From: Mesorhizobium sangaii
GTDB lineage: Bacteria > Pseudomonadota > Alphaproteobacteria > Rhizobiales > Rhizobiaceae
Assembly: GCF_014207355.1 (NCBI RefSeq)
Contig: NZ_JACHEF010000001.1
Span: forward strand, 1,292,002 to 1,356,001
Direction of reading: 5' to 3'
DNA: 64,000 nt
Below are positions 1-7,396 of this stretch, piece after piece. Below the pieces are notes generated by a model that was not told where the DNA came from, made no database searches, and worked only from the letters and a program-made list of their open reading frames with translations. A program made the translations under genes and the position numbers. Positions within the stretch are counted from its first letter, which is position 1. Each line of letters opens with the position of its first letter.

Positions 1-1480
1 GCCGACCGTGGAGCCGCTAACTGTCGCGCTATCTTGCACCGTAACCGTAGTAGCCGAACCAGTAGCGGCGGAGTCGTTGCGTGCGTAAATGCCCGAGCCG
101 CCATTGCCCTTCACCGTACCGGTGGCGGTAATCGAAAGGGCGCCGGTGCCTCCGTGGAGGGCACGGATGCCATAGGTTCCGCCACTCACATCCGCCACAT
201 GGATTGTCAGGCCGCTGGCGTTGTTGAAAGTCTTGGCGTAGATGCCCCCACCATCCGTCCCCGTCACCGCGCCGGTGGCGGTAATTTCGAGCGCGCCGCC
301 GCTACCGCGATGAATTGCGAGGATGCCGTATGCCCCACCGCTTACGTCCGCGGCCTCGATCGACAGGCCCGTAGCGTTGTCGTATGCCAACGCAAAGATG
401 CCCCCAGCATCAATCCCCCCCGTCACCGGACCGCTAGCGGTAATGGTGAGCGCGCCGCTGCCATGGTGTTCGGCGAACATGCCGATGACGCCACTCACAT
501 CGGCAACGTTGATCGTGAGGCCAGTAGAGTTGACCCCCGTAAGGGCAAAAATGCCACTCGCATACGTACCCGTCACCGTGCCAGTGGCGGTAATCGAAAG
601 CACGCCGGTGCCCTCCTGGTCGGCGCCGATGCCCAGACCACCGCTCACGCCGCCCGACGTGACGATCGTGAGATCGCTGCCGTAGTTTCGGGCGTAGATG
701 CCTCCAGTCAATGCGCCGGTACCCCCTGTCACGGTACCGGTGGCAGTAATGGAGAGGGCGCCAGTGCCGTGGTGTTCGGCGGAGATACCATAGGTCCCGC
801 CGCTCACGTTTGTCGTCTCAATTGTCAAATCGGTGCTGGAAATAACGTCGGAGAAGGTACGGGCATAAATCCCATCTCCCGCCGTTCCCGTTACTGTACC
901 GGTTGCGGTGATCGACAGTGCGCCTGTGCCGTAGTGTTCTGCGTGTATGCCGGATGTCCCGCCGGAAACATTTACCGCCTCAATCGTCAGATCGGTGCCA
1001 CCGGAGTTGTTGGCGTAAATGCCGTTATTGATCGTCCCCGTCACTGCATCGGTGGCGGTAATCAATAGTGCTCCGCTCCCGTCGTTGCGGGAGTAGATGC
1101 CGGACGTTCCAGTCACTGTACCTGAGGCCGTGATTGTTAGATTTGTGCCAGCGTGATTGCGAGCGAAAATGGCGGAAAAGGCCGAGGCTGCCGCCGTCCC
1201 CGTCACGGTAATCGACAATTCGCCGCTCCCGTAATTATGGGCATTGATCTGACCTGTCGCATTCGCCGCCACGATCGACAGATCAGTGCCAAAGTTCGCG
1301 GCGCCGATGCTGCTCAAGTCGCTCGTACTCGCCACCGTCCCGCTGGCAGTAATCGATAGCGCTCCCGTTCCCTGGTTAATGGCGTTGATGCCATTTCCCG
1401 CACCGCTTGCGTCCGCCGCGCGGATCGTCAGGTCGGTGGTTCCGACGTAGTTGTGGGCATAGATGCCTATTCCGCCAAAT
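1..1480 (-). repeat. Tandem coding repeats, about 150-160 bp per unit, in the exported protein gene
   Basis: On the plus strand a block of the type ccggtggcggtaatcgaaag recurs near 119, 271, 430, 583, 739, 901, 1052, 1206 and 1343. The spacing is 150-162 bp and the units are imperfect. They stay in frame in the minus-strand gene, so they are protein repeats (beta-helix rungs) and not a DNA-level array. Confidence 0.75.
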
Positions 1481-1926
1481 CCGGGACTCGACAGGTTGTT
1501 TCCTGTGACGGTCCCTGTAGTGGTGATCGACAGCGCACCGCTACTGTGGTTGCGCGCTACGATACCGCTAACAAAGCCAGTGATGGTCGAGAAATTGGGG
1601 TCTCCGGAAGCGTAGTCGCTAAATGTGAGTCCGCCAGTGCCCGTGAGGGTAAGGGCGTTGCCCGCGGCTGTGCTGATACTGAAGGTGTTGTCCGTTGTCA
1701 CGTTGAGCACGGCGGGAGGCGACCCAGGCAGCGTCTGCGTCGTCGTCGTCACGCCGGTACAGGTGTAGGTGCCGCCGGCGCCGCTGCAGGCGGCATAGGC
1801 ACGTCGCACATAGCCGCGATAGCCACCGAGGAAGGCGCTCGTCGCGAGCGCGGCGCCGAGCACCAGGCGATTGCGCAGGCCGAGCGCCGGCCCGTCCGTA
1901 TTTCCCAGTTTCGTCCCCTGCCTCAT
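1..1926 (-). CDS. Repeat-rich exported surface protein (autotransporter/adhesin type), C-terminus outside window
   Basis: An open minus-strand reading frame of 642 codons runs off the left edge without a stop, so only the N-terminal part is visible. A good ribosome site (CGGAGGCG) precedes the ATG. Residues about 15-50 look like a long signal sequence ending near AYAACSG. Most of the rest is a tandem repeat of about 50-54 residues (roughly 150-160 bp). Each unit carries an L-S-I-T-A-T-G-T-V-T-G-like core followed by a G-I-Y-A-like stretch, which is typical of right-handed beta-helix passenger domains. It starts 25 bp after the TIGR03032 gene, so the two are probably cotranscribed. A C-terminal autotransporter barrel is expected but not visible. 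Family assignment is by composition and repeat style only. Confidence 0.75.
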   Translation of the reverse strand, partial: MRQGTKLGNTDGPALGLRNRLVLGAALATSAFLGGYRGYVRRAYAACSGAGGTYTCTGVTTTTQTLPGSPPAVLNVTTDNTFSISTAAGNALTLTGTGGLTFSDYASGDPNFSTITGFVSGIVARNHSSGALSITTTGTVTGNNLSSPGFGGIGIYAHNYVGTTDLTIRAADASGAGNGINAINQGTGALSITASGTVASTSDLSSIGAANFGTDLSIVAANATGQINAHNYGSGELSITVTGTAAASAFSAIFARNHAGTNLTITASGTVTGTSGIYSRNDGSGALLITATDAVTGTINNGIYANNSGGTDLTIEAVNVSGGTSGIHAEHYGTGALSITATGTVTGTAGDGIYARTFSDVISSTDLTIETTNVSGGTYGISAEHHGTGALSITATGTVTGGTGALTGGIYARNYGSDLTIVTSGGVSGGLGIGADQEGTGVLSITATGTVTGTYASGIFALTGVNSTGLTINVADVSGVIGMFAEHHGSGALTITASGPVTGGIDAGGIFALAYDNATGLSIEAADVSGGAYGILAIHRGSGGALEITATGAVTGTDGGGIYAKTFNNASGLTIHVADVSGGTYGIRALHGGTGALSITATGTVKGNGGSGIYARNDSAATGSATTVTVQDSATVSGSTVG

Positions 1927-1951
1927 GATCGCCTCCGCTTCGCGGTCTTGG

Positions 1952-3139
1952 TTATTGCGTGGCCGTGGCTCCCGTAACAGCTTCGGCAAGAGAATCGTTC
2001 GATGGCAATTGTGGTCGCCCGTCTTTCGCCGGATGACTGACGAATCCTGCCGCTTCGGGCGAGCGAAGGCTCACCGCCATGGGGCAGGCAAAGCCGGGGA
2101 TGACGGCGAGGTCGTAGAGCTCGGCCACCTGGCCGTCGATGCGGAACCAGTCGACGCAGGTTCCCTTTTCCAGGTCGATGACCTGGATGCCGCACCACGG
2201 CTCGGAATCGGCGGCGGCGAGGCGGGCGTCAAGCGCCAGCCCCTCGAAGCGCCTGTAGCGCGGTTTGGAAAGACCGACGAAAGCGTAGCGGCCGCAAAAC
2301 GCCAGCCCGCGCCCGAAACCCGGGCAGAACGCGACCGGTTCGAAGTGGCCCATGCCGCCGTCCTTCGGCAGTTCCACGATGCCGAGCTCGCCTGTGCCGG
2401 AGTTGAGCAGCCACAGCGCTCCTCGATGGAGACGCGGCGAATGCGGCATGGAGAGCCCCTGGCACACGACCGTGCCGGTCCCGACATCGATCACAACGCC
2501 GCCGTCGGCGCGCCGGTCGCGCCAGCCGTCGATCGTGTCGGAGCGGCTGACAGCCGTGGCATAGGCCGCCTCACCGTCGCGCATCGCCAGACCGTTCAGG
2601 TGGCAGCGGTCCTCGTCCACCAACGCCGAGATGAAGGGCGGCCGCCACACTTCCTCGAAGCTGTAGCGGTCCGACACGGTGGCGAGGCAGTTGAAACGGG
2701 TGTTGACGAATATCGGCCGGCCGGCCGCGCCGATGCCGACGTCATGCGCGTCGAGTTCCCCCGTAACGTGCACGGTGCGCGGTACATAGCAGGCGTCAAA
2801 GATCTCATTGGCCCGCTGGTGTGGTTCCAGCGCGTTGACGAAGCGCACGAGATGGAAGCCCGCCACCAGCATCAGCGCCCCGTCGGAGGCGTAGGCGAGC
2901 CCCATCGGGCGTAAAATCGGCGTCTGGTGAACGTTAAGCCCGCCGGTCATCGGGTTGCGGCCGATAAGATAGAACAGGCCGGACTGGTAGGAGGTAACCG
3001 CGAGCGCAACGTCCAGCGCCTTCAGCCGTGCCACCAGCCCAGCCGACATCGAATAAGTGAGATCGGGCGAGGCCTCGGCCGGTTCGCTCTCTTCCGGAAG
3101 GGGCTCGCCCGCAGCTTCGCCGCTTCCGCGCGCAGCCAT
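1952..3139 (-). CDS. TIGR03032 family (DUF4915-like) protein
   Basis: This 395-aa protein has the hallmarks of the TIGR03032 family, a predicted beta-propeller of unknown role found in bacterial cell-surface and secretion contexts. Recognisable stretches are the TSYQSGLFYLIG region, HQTPILRPMGLA, DAHDVGIG and the PHSPRLHRGALWLLNSGTG block. ATG 3139 is preferred because GGAG sits 8-9 nt upstream. An in-frame GTG at 3154 overlaps that site. No signal peptide is evident. It lies directly upstream of the repeat-rich surface protein on the same strand, and family members often neighbour such large adhesin-like genes. Molecular function is unknown. Confidence 0.8.
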   Translation of the reverse strand: MAARGSGEAAGEPLPEESEPAEASPDLTYSMSAGLVARLKALDVALAVTSYQSGLFYLIGRNPMTGGLNVHQTPILRPMGLAYASDGALMLVAGFHLVRFVNALEPHQRANEIFDACYVPRTVHVTGELDAHDVGIGAAGRPIFVNTRFNCLATVSDRYSFEEVWRPPFISALVDEDRCHLNGLAMRDGEAAYATAVSRSDTIDGWRDRRADGGVVIDVGTGTVVCQGLSMPHSPRLHRGALWLLNSGTGELGIVELPKDGGMGHFEPVAFCPGFGRGLAFCGRYAFVGLSKPRYRRFEGLALDARLAAADSEPWCGIQVIDLEKGTCVDWFRIDGQVAELYDLAVIPGFACPMAVSLRSPEAAGFVSHPAKDGRPQLPSNDSLAEAVTGATATQ

Positions 3140-3154
3140 GGTGCCGATCTCCAC

Positions 3155-3481
3155 AACTCAACTAATTACGAATGTATGATCTCAGCTAACTTAGAATTTA
3201 GGACTGTATGGTCTCCGGCTAACGTATGATCTCAGCTTGACCAACAGGCAATCCTTAAATGGACTGACAGAGATCATGATGCGAGGAACTTTGGCCTCTG
3301 TTGCTGTTCGGCAACGCCAATAGTGATCGAGCAGCGACGTGACCTTGGAGCCGCATCTCGAAACGCGGCAGCATGTAGCTGCGAACCTGTTCATCCAGGC
3401 GGCGAAAATTCTCCTGATGCGACCCCACAATTGGGAGGGATCATGGTTACAGAACCAGCAAAGGAATTCTTTCCCCGGCCA
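3155..3481. other. Gene-free interval between the TIGR03032 gene and the M15-type peptidase
   Basis: This interval of about 330 bp has no convincing coding frame. It holds the presumed promoter of the minus-strand TIGR03032 gene and three imperfect copies of a 17-18-bp motif next to that gene (separate entry). I see nothing else. Confidence 0.6.
3174..3241. repeat. Three imperfect copies of a 17-18-bp motif upstream of the TIGR03032 gene
   Basis: Copies are gtatgatctcagctaac (3174-3190), gtatggtctccggctaac (3206-3223) and gtatgatctcagcttgac (3224-3241). They lie 35-100 bp upstream of the start of the minus-strand gene. The placement fits an operator or iterated regulator site, but slippage duplication is equally possible. 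No known regulator consensus is recognised. Confidence 0.5.
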
Positions 3482-3880
3482 TTAGACGGTTTGGCTCCGT
3501 CGCTTCTTTCCGTCGTCATCCCCGGGTGTGCTCATCCTCGCCCCAGGATTATACTGAACGTGAATATGCGGAAACATAGGCCCCTGATCGTTCACGAGGA
3601 CCAAATACTTTGCTTTTCCAAGCTCAGAGTTAAGCTCCTGCTGCAAAAAGTGTCCCATTAGAGTTGAAACTATACCAACTCCACGATCCGCCAGCTTTCT
3701 TGTTCTAATATCAACCGCGTTCCCGGAATGATGCAGAGACCAACGGGAGTGGTTATACCACTCTTTTCCAGCAGTGAACTCAAGTTCAACGCGCCTAGGC
3801 GCATATTGCTTGAAAACGCGTCGAATTATCGGAATGGCCTGCTGCATTGGCGGACTGAGGCGGCTTTCGATCTGTCTCAT
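3482..3880 (-). CDS. Small M15-type (hedgehog/DD-peptidase fold) metallopeptidase-like protein
   Basis: This 132-aa protein carries both zinc-site signatures of the M15/VanY-like fold. SLHHSGNAVDIR matches S-x-H-x-x-G-x-A-x-D, and PHIHVQYN gives the H-x-H pair. The family cleaves peptide crosslinks in cell walls or acts as phage endolysin-like peptidase. The reading frame extends upstream to a TTG at 3931, but ATG 3880 is chosen because GGAG lies about 7 nt before it. There is no signal peptide, so an unknown export route or a cytoplasmic or phage-derived role is possible. Only a very small orf precedes it. Substrate is not predictable. Confidence 0.65.
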   Translation of the reverse strand: MRQIESRLSPPMQQAIPIIRRVFKQYAPRRVELEFTAGKEWYNHSRWSLHHSGNAVDIRTRKLADRGVGIVSTLMGHFLQQELNSELGKAKYLVLVNDQGPMFPHIHVQYNPGARMSTPGDDDGKKRRSQTV

Positions 3881-3931
3881 CGGAATCTCCGTGAAAAAGA
3901 AAGTGTCATTCCTATACCACAAGTACCGCAA

Positions 3932-4057
3932 TCACGCGTTTGGATCGTGACCCACATGGCAAAAAACTGTGACCTCTGCCGAACGGAAGCACGGTTGTTC
4001 GGCGCTTTTGTAGGCTGCTCCATAAACCGGCAGCGCAAGGTTGATCTTGATCGGCAT
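3932..4057 (-). CDS. Possible 41-aa small protein upstream of the M15-type gene
   Basis: The ATG at 4057 has a strong GAGGAGG site 5-6 nt upstream, and the frame codes 41 residues (starting MPIKINLALPVYG) before a stop 51 bp ahead of the M15-type gene. It has no recognised domain. The strong ribosome site argues for translation, possibly as a leader peptide or small partner. Its length leaves real doubt. Confidence 0.35.
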   Translation of the reverse strand: MPIKINLALPVYGAAYKSAEQPCFRSAEVTVFCHVGHDPNA

Positions 4058-4247
4058 CGCGCCCTCCTCAGTCCATCCGAGAGCATACAAACCCGTTTTC
4101 CCTATCTTTGACACGATTCTTGGTATAAATTTTTGCTGGCCTTTGGCGGCACGGGGTCCATACGCTCAGGCATGACTGTATTTGCGTGGGGTGCGCTTCG
4201 AAGGTTGCAAGACCAGGATTGACGCAGACCGGAACGGGCATACTGAT

Positions 4248-5708
4248 ATGACCCATTGCCACAAACTCCTGCTTCGCATCCCGCTGCTTCTGCTTCTCGT
4301 GCTTCTTGGCATGGCCGGCGCCCGCGCCGCGGTCGAGCAGAACCCGTCGCCGCAACCCCGCAACCGGCTGGCGATCGTCATCGGCAATTCGAACTATCAA
4401 AGCACCCGGCTGGAGCATCTCCCCAATGCGGCAAACGATGCCACACGGCTTTCGGAGAGCCTGAAGCGGCTGAATTTCGAAGTCCTGACGGGAACCGATC
4501 TCTCGACCGAGGGTTTCGCCAAACTGCTTCGAGACGCCGATGCAAAGTTGCCGACCGCCAGTGCGGTCTTGATTTTCTATGCCGGCCACGGCGTGCAGTT
4601 GAATGGTGAAAACTACCTGCTCCCGGTCGACACGCCCGATCCCGAAAGCCTGGAAAAACTGGTGGCCAGCGCCATCAAGCTGAATGATGTTATCGCCAGG
4701 TTCGCACGACGGGACCGCCAGACATTCATATTCCTGGACGCGTGCCGCAACAATCCGCTCGGTCCCGGCGCCGGTGCAGGCAATGGTCTGGCGCAAGTTG
4801 ACGTCGGTGAAAACACGTTCGTTGCCTTTGCCACGCAGCCCGGCAATGTCACCGCCGATGGCGGCGGCGAAAACAGCCCGTTTACCGTCGCGTTGCTGAA
4901 GAACCTCGAGATCCCTGGACTGAGCGTCTCCGACATGATGATCCGCGTCCGCAACGAAACCGAAGCATTGACGGTTGGCCGTCAAGTGCCGTGGGATCAA
5001 TCGAACCTGCGCGAGCAGTTCTATTTCACCGAGCAGCAGGCACTCGATCCGGCACAGTTGAGCGCAAGCCTTTCGCGAATTCTGGCGGACCCCATCGCCA
5101 AGAAGAGATTGCAGGTCGAGCTTGCCTCCAGCGACCTGCAAACTGCGGTGCTGGTCGTCGGGCAGACGTTGCGGTCGGTCGAGATTCCCGCACCGTCAAC
5201 CGGTGTCCCCGAGCCGGTTGGCACTCAGGTCGCCAATCTGTCGCCAACTGAAAGCGTTGAGGACGCTCGCCAAAACGTCGTCTCCGGCCTCGAAACCCTC
5301 ATTGTCGGCGCATCGCCGGGCGAAGCGGAAAAGGACAAGGCTGGCGATCTTGCGCGCAGCATTCAGACGGAACTTCGTCGCCTGGGTTGCTACCGGATGC
5401 AGGTTGACGGCGATTGGGGCACCGGCTCCATCCGCGCTCTCACCGACTATTACAAAAACACCAAACAGGTCGCGTCGACGACGGAGCCGACTGTCGGGCT
5501 GCTCGGCGATCTGTTTTTGCGCTCCGGCAGAATCTGCAAGCAGCCGGTCGTCGTAAAGCCCAAGCCGGCTAAGGTCGCGTCGGATGCCGGCCCTTCGCAA
5601 ACCAGCTCAGGCCGCAAGACCGCGAAACGCTCGCAGGCCGCCCCGCAACGCCCGGCAGCGCCCCCGCCGGACATTGGTGCCGGCATAGGCATTGGTGGCG
5701 TGTTCTAG
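4248..5708 (+). CDS. Exported caspase-like (peptidase C14) protein with peptidoglycan-binding-like C-terminus
   Basis: This 486-aa protein starts at ATG 4248, immediately before a clear signal peptide (LLLRIPLLLLLVLL, then ARA-A near residue 28). Residues about 40-270 form a caspase/metacaspase p20-like domain with the catalytic His in YAGHG (about residue 114) and Cys in LDACRNNP (about 166). Residues about 375-425 resemble a peptidoglycan-binding_1 helix bundle (IQTELRRLGCY, then VDGDWGTGS). The tail is Pro/Ala-rich. Such rhizobial exported caspase-like proteins are common, but their targets are mostly unknown. Both catalytic residues are present, so it may be an active Arg/Lys-specific cysteine peptidase in the periplasm. 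Confidence 0.85.
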   Translation: MTHCHKLLLRIPLLLLLVLLGMAGARAAVEQNPSPQPRNRLAIVIGNSNYQSTRLEHLPNAANDATRLSESLKRLNFEVLTGTDLSTEGFAKLLRDADAKLPTASAVLIFYAGHGVQLNGENYLLPVDTPDPESLEKLVASAIKLNDVIARFARRDRQTFIFLDACRNNPLGPGAGAGNGLAQVDVGENTFVAFATQPGNVTADGGGENSPFTVALLKNLEIPGLSVSDMMIRVRNETEALTVGRQVPWDQSNLREQFYFTEQQALDPAQLSASLSRILADPIAKKRLQVELASSDLQTAVLVVGQTLRSVEIPAPSTGVPEPVGTQVANLSPTESVEDARQNVVSGLETLIVGASPGEAEKDKAGDLARSIQTELRRLGCYRMQVDGDWGTGSIRALTDYYKNTKQVASTTEPTVGLLGDLFLRSGRICKQPVVVKPKPAKVASDAGPSQTSSGRKTAKRSQAAPQRPAAPPPDIGAGIGIGGVF

Positions 5709-5784
5709 GGATACTGGCGGTCAGGCGCGCTTGGTAACTGCCCTTGATTTCCTGACCGACCCACGATCCACCATCAGGTTGCGC

Positions 5785-7176
5785 CTAGACAATCCAATCG
5801 TGCAACGAGTAGGCATGGATGTAGTCGATCTGCATTTCCGCAGGTGTGGCAAGCCCGTCGGCGGGCGTTCCCGCGATGCCGCCAACCGCGAGATCGACCA
5901 GCATATACATCGGCTCGTGCATGTCGGCAGGCGTTGCGGCATGCGCGACTTCGACGTTGTCGAAATACCAGACGAGTTCGTTTTCCGTCCACAGCACCCC
6001 GTATTTGTGGAACCCTTCGGTATCCGCGACATAGGGCGTGGAGGATACTGTCGTATGAGTTCCCGTCTCGTTCGTGTGGCTTGTCAGAAGGAGCTTGTTT
6101 GGATCCTGACCGGTCATCTCTATGGCGTCCAGCTCCGGTGGCCAGGAGCCGTCCGCCGGCAGAAGCCAGAAGGCCGGCCATGCGCCCTGTTTTTCGGGCA
6201 TGTCGGCCCGAATTTCGAAATAGCCGTAGGTCTGCGCGAAGGAGTCGTGCGTCGTCAACAATCCTGACGTGTATTGGTAGTTGTTTATGTAGGGCTTGAT
6301 AGCGTCAGGGGCCTTGGCGGCGGTAATCGTGAGAACGCCGTTGTCGATGCTGAACGGCTTGACGGAACTCGTCGGGGCATAGTTGGCATCGACATACCAT
6401 TGAAGCTCGCCGTTGCCGGTGAGCGAGCTGCCGTTGGCGCCTCCCCACCAGAAGTTCGTGTTCCAGGTGCCGCTCGAGCCATTCCACAGGTTCAGTGTGT
6501 TGAACTCGTCCGCGAAGGTGAGTTGCAGATGCGACCTGTCCAAGGCGAGATCGAACTGGCTTGCGGCGAACTGGTCGATCGTCTTGTTGGCGAAGACGAG
6601 AAACTCGTTGCCGGATAGATCAAGTCGGACGTTCGCTCCCGACTGGACCATGTTGGCGTGCACCTGGTCGAAGGAGGTGAAGCCGTAGCTCCCGACGCGC
6701 ACCGTATCGTCGGCGCTGAAGTCCAGGATCAGGTCACTGCCGTTGCCGGGGGCGACGACGAAAATGTCTGCCCCGGAGCCGCCCTTGAGAACATCGTCGC
6801 CCTTCAAGCCGTCGAGCGTCTGTTGGCCGGAGCCGCCGGTGATGATGTTGTTCAGCTCGTTTCCGAAAGCATAGTGCTTGTCGCCTGTGACCGTCAGGTT
6901 TTCGAAATTCGCCGGGAGCCTGTAGTTCATCCAGGTCGAGATGGTGTCGACACCCTCGTTGGCCAGCTCGACCGCCTTGTTCTTCGTGGAATACAGATAG
7001 TAGATATCATCGCCCTTGCCGCCATACATCGTGACGCTGACGTTGCCGTCGCCATAGAGCGAGTCGTTGTAGATGCTGCCATAAAGCGCCGGGCCGGAAT
7101 TCGTGGCCGAGTACCATTTTGTCGAGGATCCGCTGTAGGGGAGTGGAACGCCATAGGCGTTCAGGACGGTGGTCAT
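5785..7176 (-). CDS. Secreted GH16 endo-beta-glycanase with RTX-type calcium-binding repeats (ExsH-like)
   Basis: This 463-aa protein has an N-terminal section (about 30-160) with RTX-like nonapeptides (GGKGDD, GGSGQQTLDGLKGDDVLKGGSGAD). The C-terminal part (about 215-460) is a glycoside hydrolase family 16 domain. The GH16 catalytic signature E-x-D-x-x-E is present as ELDAIE, with Glu348 as nucleophile and Glu353 as acid/base. There is no N-terminal signal peptide, as expected for type I secretion of RTX proteins. The architecture resembles rhizobial ExsH, which trims succinoglycan to lower-mass forms. GAGGAG precedes the ATG. It likely processes the polysaccharide encoded elsewhere in this window. 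Confidence 0.88.
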   Translation of the reverse strand: MTTVLNAYGVPLPYSGSSTKWYSATNSGPALYGSIYNDSLYGDGNVSVTMYGGKGDDIYYLYSTKNKAVELANEGVDTISTWMNYRLPANFENLTVTGDKHYAFGNELNNIITGGSGQQTLDGLKGDDVLKGGSGADIFVVAPGNGSDLILDFSADDTVRVGSYGFTSFDQVHANMVQSGANVRLDLSGNEFLVFANKTIDQFAASQFDLALDRSHLQLTFADEFNTLNLWNGSSGTWNTNFWWGGANGSSLTGNGELQWYVDANYAPTSSVKPFSIDNGVLTITAAKAPDAIKPYINNYQYTSGLLTTHDSFAQTYGYFEIRADMPEKQGAWPAFWLLPADGSWPPELDAIEMTGQDPNKLLLTSHTNETGTHTTVSSTPYVADTEGFHKYGVLWTENELVWYFDNVEVAHAATPADMHEPMYMLVDLAVGGIAGTPADGLATPAEMQIDYIHAYSLHDWIV

Positions 7177-7396
7177 TGTGGTCTTGCTCCTCGACTCGAT
7201 GCCAGCCCCAGCATCTATGGAGGGTACGAGAAGCCAAAGTCTTTTTTGGTCTTCGACTTAGGAGGGTTACCGAAAGCTTAACGCCAGCTCACTGCTGTTC
7301 CGCAACGCCCGATTACCATCGCAAACCGGCCGCTGGATCGAACTGCGACCGCACGCGGCTCATCCCACGCGTCTCGGGACGGCGCCCTCGCCTGCT

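Noticed and set aside
34..1068. Plus-strand open frame of 344 aa
   Set aside because: It is the antisense shadow of the repeat-rich exported protein. Its sequence is Arg/His/Gly-rich without domain features, and the minus-strand frame continues through the edge.
1..1480. CRISPR-like array
   Set aside because: Repeats are about 150 bp, imperfect, in frame with a long gene, and there are no spacers or cas genes.
3191..3430. Minus-strand 79-aa frame
   Set aside because: It has no ribosome site, no recognisable features, and a composition unlike a protein, so I treated the area as intergenic.
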